A stretch of 64,000 nt of DNA from an uncultured Rikenellaceae bacterium (GTDB taxonomy: Bacteria; Bacteroidota; Bacteroidia; Bacteroidales; Rikenellaceae), in contig CAJTLO010000001.1 in NCBI GenBank assembly GCA_910577285.1, positions 89,292 through 153,291 on the forward strand. The letters are read 5' to 3'. This document shows, in pieces, positions 1 through 8,600 of the stretch; within the stretch, counting starts at the first letter, position 1, and every line of letters begins with the position of its first letter. The notes below the pieces were generated by a model. It searched no databases and had not been told where the DNA came from. It worked only from the letters and a program-made list of their open reading frames with translations. The position numbers and the translations under genes were made by a program.

Positions 1-143
1 TCGAAAATATATTCGCTGCACCTCGCAAGAGCAGCGGTGCTGCCGGGCCGGTGGGTGGCGGGCGGCGATTCGATGTGCAGCAAATATCTCGAAAATATAT
101 TCGCTGCACCTCGCAAGAGCAGCGGTGCTGCCGGGCCGGTGGG
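1..143 (-). repeat. Two direct copies of a 55-bp promoter-like repeat
   Basis: Bases 1-55 and 89-143 are identical (offset 88), separated by a 33-bp spacer. The spacer end and the second copy form an inverted repeat, GTGCAGC..AATAT at 75-87 against ATATT.GCTGCAC at 98-110, with one mismatch. Read leftward, the unit has a CTTGCG block, an AT-rich stretch and GATATTTG at 81-88, close to the Bacteroidetes -7 box. A 14-nt core (AAATATATTCGCTG) and the CGCAAG block recur at the same spacing in the sulP promoter. I infer leftward promoters for a gene beyond the left edge. Copy 1 touches the edge, so the array may continue. Confidence 0.75.
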
Positions 144-427
144 GGCGTGAAGCGATTTGGCGGAAGCGTCGGTCGGGCCTATGGTGTCGACCGGCGTTTT
201 CGTTGCGGTTCCTGCGGCTTCTCTGTCGACGGGTCATCTGTCGAAGAAGCATGGTGAGGCAGTCGCCGGAGTGGGCGGCGACGCGGACGCTTAACCGCCT
301 GTGGCGGACGGACGCATCGTATCGGTCGATCCTTTTCGTTGCGGGGCGATGTCGATTGACGGGGGGCCGGCCGTTGCAGCACCGCCGCAGGGGGATGTAT
401 ATTCGGGAGGAGAGGGTGCGATAAACG
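144..427. other. Intergenic stretch, no gene seen
   Basis: GC-rich sequence between the left-edge repeats and the sulP terminator. Short reading frames here have arginine-rich compositions typical of random frames in GC-rich DNA. I see no RNA gene or motif. Confidence 0.5.
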
Positions 428-459
428 AAACAGGTGCCGGATCTGTCCGGCACCTGTTT
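428..459 (-). terminator. Terminator of the SulP gene
   Basis: A perfect 14-bp stem (428-441 with 446-459) and a 4-nt loop lie 24 bp beyond the sulP stop codon. The stem ends in A/T runs on both flanks, so it could work in both directions. Confidence 0.8.
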
Positions 460-482
460 TCGGAGTCGTTGCGCTTGTCGCG

Positions 483-2174
483 CTATTTTGTCTGGGCGTT
501 GACGAGCCATTCGGCCCTTTCGACTGCCAGGTGGATGTTCGCGCAGATGTTCTCTTTGCCCACGATCCGGTCGAGGCCGGCTTTGAGCAGGGTCTCCCTG
601 ACCGAAGGATTCACTCCCGAAAGGATCACCTCAATGCCCTCTTTCCGGGACGCCTCGATTAGGTTGGTGAGGTTGTGCAGACCGGTGGAGTCGATGAAGG
701 GAACTTTGCGCATGCGGATGATACGGACCTGCGCCTTCTCGCCCATCGTATGCATGATGTCGTCGAACTTGCTGGCGATGCCGAAGAAGAAGGGCCCGTC
801 GATTTCGTATACCTCGATCCCCTTGGCCACCTGCACCTTGTCGTCGCGGTGGTTGCTCTCGGCGTCGGCCGTCATGTCGATCTGGTCGTGGATGACCGAG
901 ATGTTGGTACTCTCCATGATGCGGCGCATGAACATGACGACGGCCATGAGCAGGCCGGCGGCAATGGCGATGGTGAGGTCGAAGATTACCGTGAGCAGCA
1001 GGGTGGTGAATAGCACCGCCAGGTCGGCCTTGGGGTTCTTCATCATGCCGCGGATGGTGCGCCATTCGCTCATGTTGTAGGAGACGATCACCAGCACGCC
1101 CGCCAGACACGCCATGGGGATGTGCCGGGTGAGCGGCGAGAGGAAGAGCAGGATGAGCAGCAGCACCACGGCATGGACGATGCCTGCTACGGGGGTACGT
1201 CCGCCGTTGTTGATGTTGGTCATGGTGCGGGCGATGGCGCCCGTCACGGGAATGCCGCCGAAGAAGGGGACGACGATGTTGGCGGCGCCCTGTGCGATGA
1301 GTTCCGTATTGGAGTTGTGGCGGTCGCCGGTGACGCCGTCGGCTACGGTCGCCGAGAGCAGCGATTCGATGGCGCCGAGCATGGCGATGGTGAAGGCCGG
1401 AGGCAACAGGCCCCGGATGGTCTCCAGGTTGAACGAGAAGCCCGAGGGAGCCGGTATGGTGGGGTTGATGCTGTAGCGGTCGCCGATGGTTTCGATCGTG
1501 TCGATGCCGCCGTACCTTTTCAGGAAGTAGGAGGCTACGGTGACGAGAATGATGGCTGCGAGCGAACCCGGCACCTTGCGCGACACCTTCGGAGTGAGCA
1601 GGATGATGAGGATGCTCACCAGGCCGATGCCCAGTGCCCAGAGGTTGGTGGTGTCGAAGTTCTGGAAGTAGACGGCCCATTTGCCGAGGAAGTCTTCGGG
1701 AAGGGCGCCGTCGATGCGCAGGCCGAAGAGGTCTTTGATCTGGGTGGAGAAGATCGTGAGGGCGATACCCGCCGTGAAGCCCACGATGATGGGGTAGGGG
1801 ATGAACTTGATGACCACGCCGAGCTTGAAGAGTCCGAGCAGGACGAGGATGACCCCAGCCATGACGGTGGCGATGGCGAGTCCCTCGATACCGTACTGGC
1901 TGATGATGCCGGCGACGATGACGATGAAGGCTCCCGTGGGACCCCCTATCTGGACGTTGTTTCCGCCGAGGAACGAAACGATGAAGCCGCCGATGATGGC
2001 GGTAATCAGTCCCTTTTCGGGCGAAACGCCGCTGGCGATACCGAAGGCGATCGCCAACGGCAGGGCCACGATGCCGACGATGATACCGGCCATCAGGTCG
2101 GCGGTGAATTTCCGGCGGTCGTAGTTCTTCAGCGCCGAAAAGAGTTTGGGATGAAAGTCGATGGTGTGTTTCAC
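483..2174 (-). CDS. SulP family inorganic anion transporter with STAS domain
   Basis: The 563-residue protein has the SulP layout: an N-terminal membrane domain of about 10-12 hydrophobic segments (residues 20-420, many GxxxG and IGGPTGAF-type stretches) and a cytoplasmic STAS domain from about residue 447 with the typical DSTG loop near 495-498. The family moves sulfate, bicarbonate, chloride or dicarboxylates; the substrate cannot be read from sequence. The length is normal. The start codon is GTG at 2174, with no in-frame ATG just upstream. It is transcribed alone: promoter at 2215-2222 and terminator hairpin at 428-459. Confidence 0.93.
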   Translation of the reverse strand: MKHTIDFHPKLFSALKNYDRRKFTADLMAGIIVGIVALPLAIAFGIASGVSPEKGLITAIIGGFIVSFLGGNNVQIGGPTGAFIVIVAGIISQYGIEGLAIATVMAGVILVLLGLFKLGVVIKFIPYPIIVGFTAGIALTIFSTQIKDLFGLRIDGALPEDFLGKWAVYFQNFDTTNLWALGIGLVSILIILLTPKVSRKVPGSLAAIILVTVASYFLKRYGGIDTIETIGDRYSINPTIPAPSGFSFNLETIRGLLPPAFTIAMLGAIESLLSATVADGVTGDRHNSNTELIAQGAANIVVPFFGGIPVTGAIARTMTNINNGGRTPVAGIVHAVVLLLILLFLSPLTRHIPMACLAGVLVIVSYNMSEWRTIRGMMKNPKADLAVLFTTLLLTVIFDLTIAIAAGLLMAVVMFMRRIMESTNISVIHDQIDMTADAESNHRDDKVQVAKGIEVYEIDGPFFFGIASKFDDIMHTMGEKAQVRIIRMRKVPFIDSTGLHNLTNLIEASRKEGIEVILSGVNPSVRETLLKAGLDRIVGKENICANIHLAVERAEWLVNAQTK

Positions 2175-2213
2175 GATCGTGGATGTTGTTAGGGTTAGCT
2201 ATGTTAAAGCGCC

Positions 2214-2248
2214 GCAAATATAAGAAATATATTCGCTGAAACACGCAA
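2214..2248 (-). promoter_or_regulatory. sulP promoter overlapping a dyad
   Basis: Leftward TATATTTG (2215-2222) matches the Bacteroidetes -7 box TAnnTTTG, about 40 bp before the GTG start. It lies in an inverted repeat, GCAAATATA (2214-2222) against TATATTCGC (2228-2236), one mismatch, 5-nt spacer. A leftward TTG (2246-2248) lies 23 nt from the box, slightly long for a -33 element. The region shares its core with the repeats at 1-143. Confidence 0.6.
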
Positions 2249-2855
2249 GTACAAGTCGTCCCGAAAGGGGCGCGGCACGCTTGCGGAGCGATTCGTTTGC
2301 AGCGAGTTATTCGATGAAACCCGAACTTACCCCGCGGGAGAGGTATTCGGGAGGTATGCGTGTCGCGTTACGTGTATCGTACAAGGTGTTGTACAAAAAG
2401 GAGGACCGTTGGTCGGCCTTGCTGCCGGTTCGCGGTGTCGGTGCCGGGTTTGAGCCCAACTTTATCGCTATCCGAAGGGGCGAGAGGCATCCGGATGGCG
2501 ATGCGTAGCGATTGAATCGAAGGATCGGATCAGGAAGGCGACCGCGTGCGCCGTATGCCGTTCCATCGGTATGGGGCCAGTGGCGCACCGCACCTGTCTT
2601 TTGACAAAGGACCTTCGGCCGGTCGGTGCTCCGGTTGTGAGGGTGTGGCGCCGTGGCGCGGAGGGAATCCAGGGAACGGGATCATAAGGTTCGGGGAGGT
2701 GGAACGGGACTTCCTGCGTCTCCCCTGCACGGCGTCAGGCGAAATAGGGGAAGGTGTGCGGAAACGGGGCAATGCCGGTTTTTCCGGGTGCCGCCGGCGG
2801 TCGTGCGATGTTCGTGCGGTGTTTCGGGGCGGTATCGCCGGGATATGAAAAGAAA
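2249..2855. other. Intergenic stretch, no gene seen
   Basis: About 600 bp between the sulP promoter and the DUF1573 terminator. Only short low-quality frames are open on either strand. A small dyad, GTACAA..TTGTAC, sits near 2379-2394. Nothing else can be supported. Confidence 0.5.
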
Positions 2856-2886
2856 CGCCCTCGGCCGAAAGCATCGGCCGAGGGCG
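2856..2886 (-). terminator. Terminator of the exbB-exbD-tonB-DUF1573 operon
   Basis: A perfect 12-bp stem (2856-2867 with 2875-2886) and a 7-nt loop. Leftward, the stem is followed by a T-rich run (TTTCTTTTC), the form of an intrinsic terminator, 87 bp past the DUF1573 stop. Confidence 0.8.
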
Positions 2887-2972
2887 ACTTCTTCTCGGGA
2901 TATTGTCTCGCTCGTTTGTTGTCCGATACCGCATAGGACGAGCTTCACGCGCACAGTGCGGGCGAGCGGGGG

Positions 2973-3407
2973 CTATTTCACCACGTTACCGCGGATGAAG
3001 AGCAGGTCCGGCCGGCCGTCGGGGGTGTTGGTGTATATCTTGACGTTGTTGGCGAAGGCTCCCGTCCCTTTTTTAGGGGTGTAGGTGATTTCGAGCGTGC
3101 CCGATTCTCCCGGCAGAAGCGGTTTGCGCGGATATTTGACCGACAGACAGTCGCAGCTCCGTTCGGTGCGGAGGATGGCCAGCGGTGCCGATCCGGTATT
3201 GGTGAAGGTGAAAACCGCGGTCTGCGGTTTGCTGCGCAGGCGGAGGGTACCCAGGTCGTGTTCCATGCGGTCGAACGATATTGCAGGGACTTCGGCCTGC
3301 CGTGTTACGGAGGATTGCGGCGTTTCCCGGTTCGTCGTTTCGGGTGTTGCGGGGGGGGTGCCGGCTCCGAGCAGGAGCGCAGCGGCGGCTGCGAGAAGTG
3401 TAGACAT
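2973..3407 (-). CDS. DUF1573 domain secreted protein
   Basis: The 144-residue protein has a short hydrophobic N-terminus (residues 2-16, Ala/Leu-rich, signal-like) and then a single DUF1573 domain, an Ig-like beta fold common in Bacteroidota, from about residue 42 (HDLGTL, FTFTNTGSAPL, RSCDC, PLLPGESG, ITYTPKKGTG). The family has no proven activity; the RSCDC motif with two cysteines is typical. It is last in the exbB-exbD-tonB run, 96 bp after tonB, so it may be co-transcribed and act in the periplasm. The terminator at 2856-2886 closes the operon. Confidence 0.82.
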   Translation of the reverse strand: MSTLLAAAAALLLGAGTPPATPETTNRETPQSSVTRQAEVPAISFDRMEHDLGTLRLRSKPQTAVFTFTNTGSAPLAILRTERSCDCLSVKYPRKPLLPGESGTLEITYTPKKGTGAFANNVKIYTNTPDGRPDLLFIRGNVVK

Positions 3408-3503
3408 GGTTCGTTGCGTTTCGGATTCGCGCTACCCGTGGGTGGGCGATGATGGGGAGGTGACGGTATGGTCCCGGGCGGACGCTCTGCGGCGCCGGGG
3501 CGG

Positions 3504-4256
3504 TTATTTCAGGCGGAAGACGTAAGTGATGGTTCCCGTCTGTATCGCGTTGGCTTCGCTCGGCGTGAAGCGGGCCTGGCGTGCCGCCTTCATGGCCGCA
3601 TCGAGCAGACGGGGAGCCTGGGTGGTGGAGCCCTGCGGGTGGAACGAGGCGGTCTGTACCCGTCCCTGGGCGTCGACGGTGATTTCGATGATGACGATTC
3701 CCTCGGCATTGTTCGATTCATAAGCGGGTTTGGGAAGGCTGCCTATCGCCCTTCGACCTTTCAGGTCGAAAGAGATGCCTTCGTTGCCCGTTCCCGCCCC
3801 CGTGGGGGTGCCCTCGCCGCCCGATTCGTGTCCGCGGTTGCCGTCGGTCGCCGCACCCGAGCCCTGCGAGGCGGCGTCGGAGGCGGTGCTCCGGCCCGGA
3901 AAGAGGGCGCGTCGGTTGACCTGCCGGTCGGCCGCGGGGGCGGTGTTGGATTCCTGTTGTTGCTGCCGTCCGCTGACCAGGGAGGGGGCCTCTTCGATTT
4001 CCTGTGTGAGGTACTCCTCCTGCGAAGGGGTGGGGCGACCGGTGGCCTCCTCGGCCTCGGAGAGCGCTACATTCTGGGTGCCGCTTCCGTCGTTGTCGTC
4101 GCCGAAGTCGACAAGGATCCCCTGGGCGGGCGACTCGTAATCCGTGTGGAACGATACGAGCAAACTCGCCGCAAGAAATGCGGCGAGGTAGCACACCGCG
4201 ACCAGAAGTCCGGTCCGTTTGCCTTTGCGGTTGTCGTCGGGAGCGTAATAATACAT
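3504..4256 (-). CDS. tonB: TonB family energy transducer
   Basis: The 250-residue protein has one membrane segment (residues about 16-36) after a short basic cytoplasmic tail, a hydrophilic periplasmic spacer rich in Glu, Gln, Ser and Gly (40-160) in place of the classic proline-rich stretch, and a C-terminal TonB_C domain (about 165-250, with IEITVDAQGRV and ITYVFRLK). It would pass proton-motive energy from ExbB-ExbD to TonB-dependent outer-membrane receptors. It starts 10 bp after exbD, which supports function as one complex. Bacteroidota carry many such sets, so the receptor is unknown. Confidence 0.9.
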   Translation of the reverse strand: MYYYAPDDNRKGKRTGLLVAVCYLAAFLAASLLVSFHTDYESPAQGILVDFGDDNDGSGTQNVALSEAEEATGRPTPSQEEYLTQEIEEAPSLVSGRQQQQESNTAPAADRQVNRRALFPGRSTASDAASQGSGAATDGNRGHESGGEGTPTGAGTGNEGISFDLKGRRAIGSLPKPAYESNNAEGIVIIEITVDAQGRVQTASFHPQGSTTQAPRLLDAAMKAARQARFTPSEANAIQTGTITYVFRLK

Positions 4257-4266
4257 GGCGTACCTG

Positions 4267-4659
4267 TTAGTTCGGACTGGTGGCCAGGATGAGCGTCCAC
4301 TTGTTGTCCTTGGCGATGTTCATCACCTTCACCACATTGTCGATGGGAACGCTCTTGTCGGCATGCAGCGACAGGGTGGGCTGTTCCGCCCCCTCGAACT
4401 TCCCGACCAGAACCGTTTCCAGTTCGTCGAACGCTACGGGTACCGTTTCTACGTAGTATTGCAGGTCGGCGGTGATGGAGACCGTCGTATAGGGCTTCTC
4501 CTTGATCTGGTTGTTGCTCGTGGGAAGGGTCAGCTTCAGCGCATTGGGGTTGATGAGCGTGGTGGCTATGAGCATGAACACCAGCAGCAGAAACATCAGG
4601 TCGGTCATCGAAGCCGAGCTGAACGCCGAGTTTACCTTGGAGCCTCTTTTGATAGCCAT
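4267..4659 (-). CDS. exbD: Biopolymer transport protein ExbD/TolR family
   Basis: The 130-residue protein has the ExbD layout: a short cytoplasmic N-terminus, one membrane segment (about 20-38) preceded by SMTDLMF, whose Asp at about residue 19-20 is the family's proton-carrying residue, and a periplasmic domain (about 50-130). It pairs with the upstream ExbB-type channel (6-bp gap) and the downstream TonB (10-bp gap). TolR is the alternative, but the adjacent TonB and lack of Tol/Pal genes favour ExbD. Confidence 0.92.
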   Translation of the reverse strand: MAIKRGSKVNSAFSSASMTDLMFLLLVFMLIATTLINPNALKLTLPTSNNQIKEKPYTTVSITADLQYYVETVPVAFDELETVLVGKFEGAEQPTLSLHADKSVPIDNVVKVMNIAKDNKWTLILATSPN

Positions 4660-4665
4660 GTCCTA

Positions 4666-5349
4666 TTATTTCTTGTCTACCGGTTGGTTGAGTATGTCCA
4701 TGAAAGCGATGGAGTTGGCTTCCATCCGGAAGATGAGCTTCTCGATGCGGGCGATGAGGTAGTTGTAGCCGAAATAGGCCGGGATGCCCACGATAAGACC
4801 GCCCACGGTCGTGATCATGGCCACGTACATACCGCTGGAGAGGATGCTCATATCCACCACGCCGCCGGCCATCGACATGTTCATGAATGCCTGCACGAGG
4901 CCGATCACCGTACCCAGGAAACCGATCATCGGTGCGCCGCCCGATATGGTAGCCAGGGCGGGCAGGCCGTTCTCGAGTTTCGATACTTCGAGGTTGGCGA
5001 CGTTCTCGATCGCGTTCTGCACGTCGGTCATGGGGCGGCCGATGCGTTCGATGCCCTTGTCGATCATTCGGGCGATGGGCGTATCGGTTGATTTGCAGAG
5101 GTCCACCGCGGAGGCCATTTTCCCTTCGTAGATGAAGTCGCGTATCCTGTTCATGAAGTTCTGGTCGATCTTCGAGGCTTTGCGGATGGCGATGAAGCGT
5201 TCCACGAAGATATAGACGGTCAGTGCGCCGAGTACCAGCAGTACCCACATCAGCCAGCCTCCGGCAAGGAACAGTTCCCCGAACCCCATCGTTTTGGGCT
5301 GTTCGGCCACGGAAACGGCAGCGCCCGCCGCCTGCAGAAATATCGTCAT
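4666..5349 (-). CDS. exbB: MotA/TolQ/ExbB proton channel protein
   Basis: The 227-residue protein has three membrane segments (about residues 28-50, 125-150 and 160-185) and the conserved ExbB core between the second and third (PMIGFLGTVIGLVQAF, then MYVAMITTVGGLIVGIPAY). The family forms the inner-membrane pentameric channel that drives ExbD and TonB. It is first in the leftward operon exbB-exbD-tonB-DUF1573; a -7 box lies at 5426-5433. The first 25 residues are weakly hydrophobic and may be a cleaved signal or an extra segment. Confidence 0.92.
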   Translation of the reverse strand: MTIFLQAAGAAVSVAEQPKTMGFGELFLAGGWLMWVLLVLGALTVYIFVERFIAIRKASKIDQNFMNRIRDFIYEGKMASAVDLCKSTDTPIARMIDKGIERIGRPMTDVQNAIENVANLEVSKLENGLPALATISGGAPMIGFLGTVIGLVQAFMNMSMAGGVVDMSILSSGMYVAMITTVGGLIVGIPAYFGYNYLIARIEKLIFRMEANSIAFMDILNQPVDKK

Positions 5350-5425
5350 AGTTGCGTTTGTTAAGGTTTTTTATTCGATTTTCAATATTCTCGTCGTTGT
5401 GAGCCGCCGTTCGGCGACGGATTCG

Positions 5426-5433
5426 CAAATTTA
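5426..5433 (-). promoter_or_regulatory. -7 box for the exbB operon
   Basis: Leftward TAAATTTG matches TAnnTTTG and lies 77 bp before the exbB start. No TTTG is found at the usual 19-21-bp distance, so the call rests on the -7 box and position. Confidence 0.45.
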
Positions 5434-5630
5434 AGAAACATATTCCAAATTCATGAATCGTTCGGCCGAAAAGCATGCCGGCCGGTGCAGGGATCCGGAA
5501 AGCGTCGGTACCTTCCCGAGGCGTGTCGTTCGGGGTTCCGTTCCCGATTCGGCCGGCTGCTGCGGGCGGCTTGCGGGGGCGGGACTAGCCGAATCGGGAA
5601 CAGGACCGGTTACTATAAGCGGCGATGGCG

Positions 5631-8600
5631 TTACCGTTCGGCATCGTTTTCCGCAGCCTCGGGGAGGGCGTCGCCGGGTTGTTGTCCGGCGCTCCGGGCC
5701 TCCGCTTCCCGGCGCTGCATCTCTTCGCGCATGCGGCGGCGCCTCTCCTCGCTCGCTTCCCGCCGTTGTTCGATGCGGCTTTTGGCGGGCGGCGGGGTGG
5801 TCGGCGCGGGAGATATGGCTGCGTCGGCTCCGGAACCCGTCGGTTGCGCGGCGGGGGAGAAGGGGGTTGTTGCGGCTTCCCGCTCCGTGCCGGCTTTTTT
5901 CGCCTCTTCCCGTTCGGCACGTTTGCGCCGGCGGGCCTCCTTACGCGCTTTCGACTGACGGCCGATGTCGGAGAAGACATTGAAGTCCTCCTTGTAATAG
6001 ATACCGATACCGTTCTCCTGGAGTCCCTGGTTTTCGTCGTAGCGGTTGATGGTACGTGTGAACGCCTTGAGCGATACGTTGCCCGCAGGGGTGATCACCC
6101 ACGTGAGCGAAGCATCTCCCGTGATGTTGGCATTGTTGCGCATGTTGTTGTCGGCGTTGTAGTTGCCCTCTACCTCGAGGATGAGACGGTCGTTGCCTCC
6201 GATGTTGTAGGAGAAACCGAAGTCCACCTCTTCGGAGGAGGTCTGGTCCTGCGGACGGTAGTTGAGCATGATGTTCAGATCGTTGGTCGAGATGAGGTTG
6301 CTCAACTGGCTGGAGAGGAAGTTGAGTCCCATTGTCGCTCCGGCCGACGTGGCGTCGGTATCGGCTGCGGTGCTGCCGTTCGGTGCGAACGATCCGAAGC
6401 CGACCAGCCACAGGAAGTTGAGCGCTCTGTCCTCGTTGGAGGCGAGGGCGCCGCTCAGCACGTTCTGGATGTCGGCATCGGCCGAGGGAATGCGGATATC
6501 GAAAGTCAGGTCGGGCCTTTTGAGGCTTTCGCGGATGCGTACGATGCAATCCACCGGGATGCGTGTGCTGGTGTTGATGCCGGTGCCCTGGAGGGTCGAG
6601 GCGAGTTGCTGGAGCGATGCCCGCACCCGGTACACGGCTTCGATGTTGAGCATGGCGTCCATCGGATCGCCGCTCAGTTGGATGGTACTGCCCGGTTGCA
6701 GGATGAACTTCTTGTTGGAGATGATCGGCTGCATGCTGAACAGGAAGTCCCCTTCCGTGATCTCGTAGGTGCCGAAGGTGGAGAGTTCGCCCGTACCGGG
6801 ATTGAGCAGTACGTTCAGCGCCGCCGTACCGCGGGCGTTGAGGGCCATGTTGGTGGCCGGGTCGATGATGATCGAGAGCAGCAGACCCGGCGTGACGTTC
6901 AGCGCCACGTTCAGGTTGAGGTTGAGCTTCTCCTTGGGTTGCTCGGAGCGCTCCGAGAGGGAGCGTTTGTAGGAGAGGAGTTTCTGGGCCAGCGTATTTT
7001 CCGGCGTCGTCTCCTCTGCCTGTCGGCTTTCGAAGACGATCCAGTCGGCTTCCGCGATGCTGGACTTGTTGGAGAGCGGCAGGTAGAAGGCCGATCCGGG
7101 CTGGGTGGTGACGGCCACGTCCACGTTGATGCCGTTCCGGTTGCCTTTCACGTTGATGGCCCCCGAGAGATATACCTTGCCGTAGAACATGTCGCCGGCT
7201 TTCGCCTTCAGGTTGATGGCCATCAGGTTCGACGGTACCAGACGGGCCGAGTAGGAGATGTTCGCCGTGTTGGCGATGTCGGCTTTCGCCTCGAGCGTGG
7301 CCCGGTTGCCTTCGTTGTCGGTGAGCGTGGTGAGGGGCAGTGCCACTTTGCCGTCGTCGATGTCTATGTCGAGCGTCGAGGCGCTGTAGGTCACGTCGGT
7401 CATGCCCACGGTCGTGGCGAAGTCGGTCACGGAGACCGTACCGTTTATCTTCGGCATGCCCTTGCTGCCGCGTATTTCGAGGTAGACGGCCGTGTCGCCC
7501 TCCACCGAACGGATGACCTCGGCCGGCAGGAACGGGTTGGCGGCTGCCAGCGGGAGCCCGCCGATGTCCACCGTGGCGGCGTAGGCATTGGTGTCGGGGC
7601 GGTAGAAGCCGCGTACGAGGGTTTTACCGTCTGTGGTATTGACGAGCGACAGACCGGCGCGTTCGGTGGCGAAGTCCCATGCGCTGTTCAGACGGAGCGT
7701 CGGTGCGGTGTAACCGTTCATGCTCAGGCTGTCCATCAGGATGTCCGCTATCAGTACCGGGTCCTTCATACCGGATATGAGGGCTGCCGTGCCGTCGAGC
7801 GAACCGTCCAGGGTGCCTTGCGGCAGGCCGGCGATGTTGTTCAGCGGGCGCAGGCTGAACTGGTCGAGCGACAGCCGCAGCGTATCGCTCTTTGCGTCCG
7901 ACAGCGTACCGTCCACGTGCAGCCGCTGTTGGCCGCTGGCCAGGAGGAAGTCGTCGATCGTGATCCGTTCCGGGGCGTAGGCGATCAGGTTCGAGGAGAG
8001 GTCCCAGCGCTGGCGGCCCAGCATGATGTAGGAGGAGGGGTTGAACTGCATGCCCACGTGCAGCTCCTTCTCGCCTTCGGGGCGGGAGAGGAGCGACTCT
8101 ACGTCCAGTACGGCATTCAGGTCGCTCGTGCTGTCGCTGAGGTTGGCGTTGAGTACGATCCTGTCGTCGGCCACCCGTGCCGTGATGTCGTTCGATGGCA
8201 TCGAGAACCCCGGCAGGTAGAGGTCCTCGGTGGTGAAGTGCAGGGTGATGGCGTCGTAGTCGGTGGTGTTGTCGGCGGTGAAACCGAGTTTGGCGGCGAA
8301 GAAGTCGCCGTACTCCACGTAGTCGCTGTTGGCTGCGACGGAGAACCGTTCGCTCGTCGGATCGAACAGAGCGTCCAGTCGGGTGCCCTGCGCGATGCTG
8401 AATCCCGGCAGGAAGATGGCTGCGAGGTTATTGGCTTCCTTGATGTGTACATGCAGTTGCGAACGGCTGTCGGACCCGGGTGTCGGGTTTGCAGCGGGGG
8501 CGGCGGTTGCCGGCACCGGTACGGAGGAGGCAACCGGGCGGGCGGTGTTCGCCTCCGGCAGGGAATGCCCGTGGGGAGAAACCTTTCCGTCCGGAGCGAG

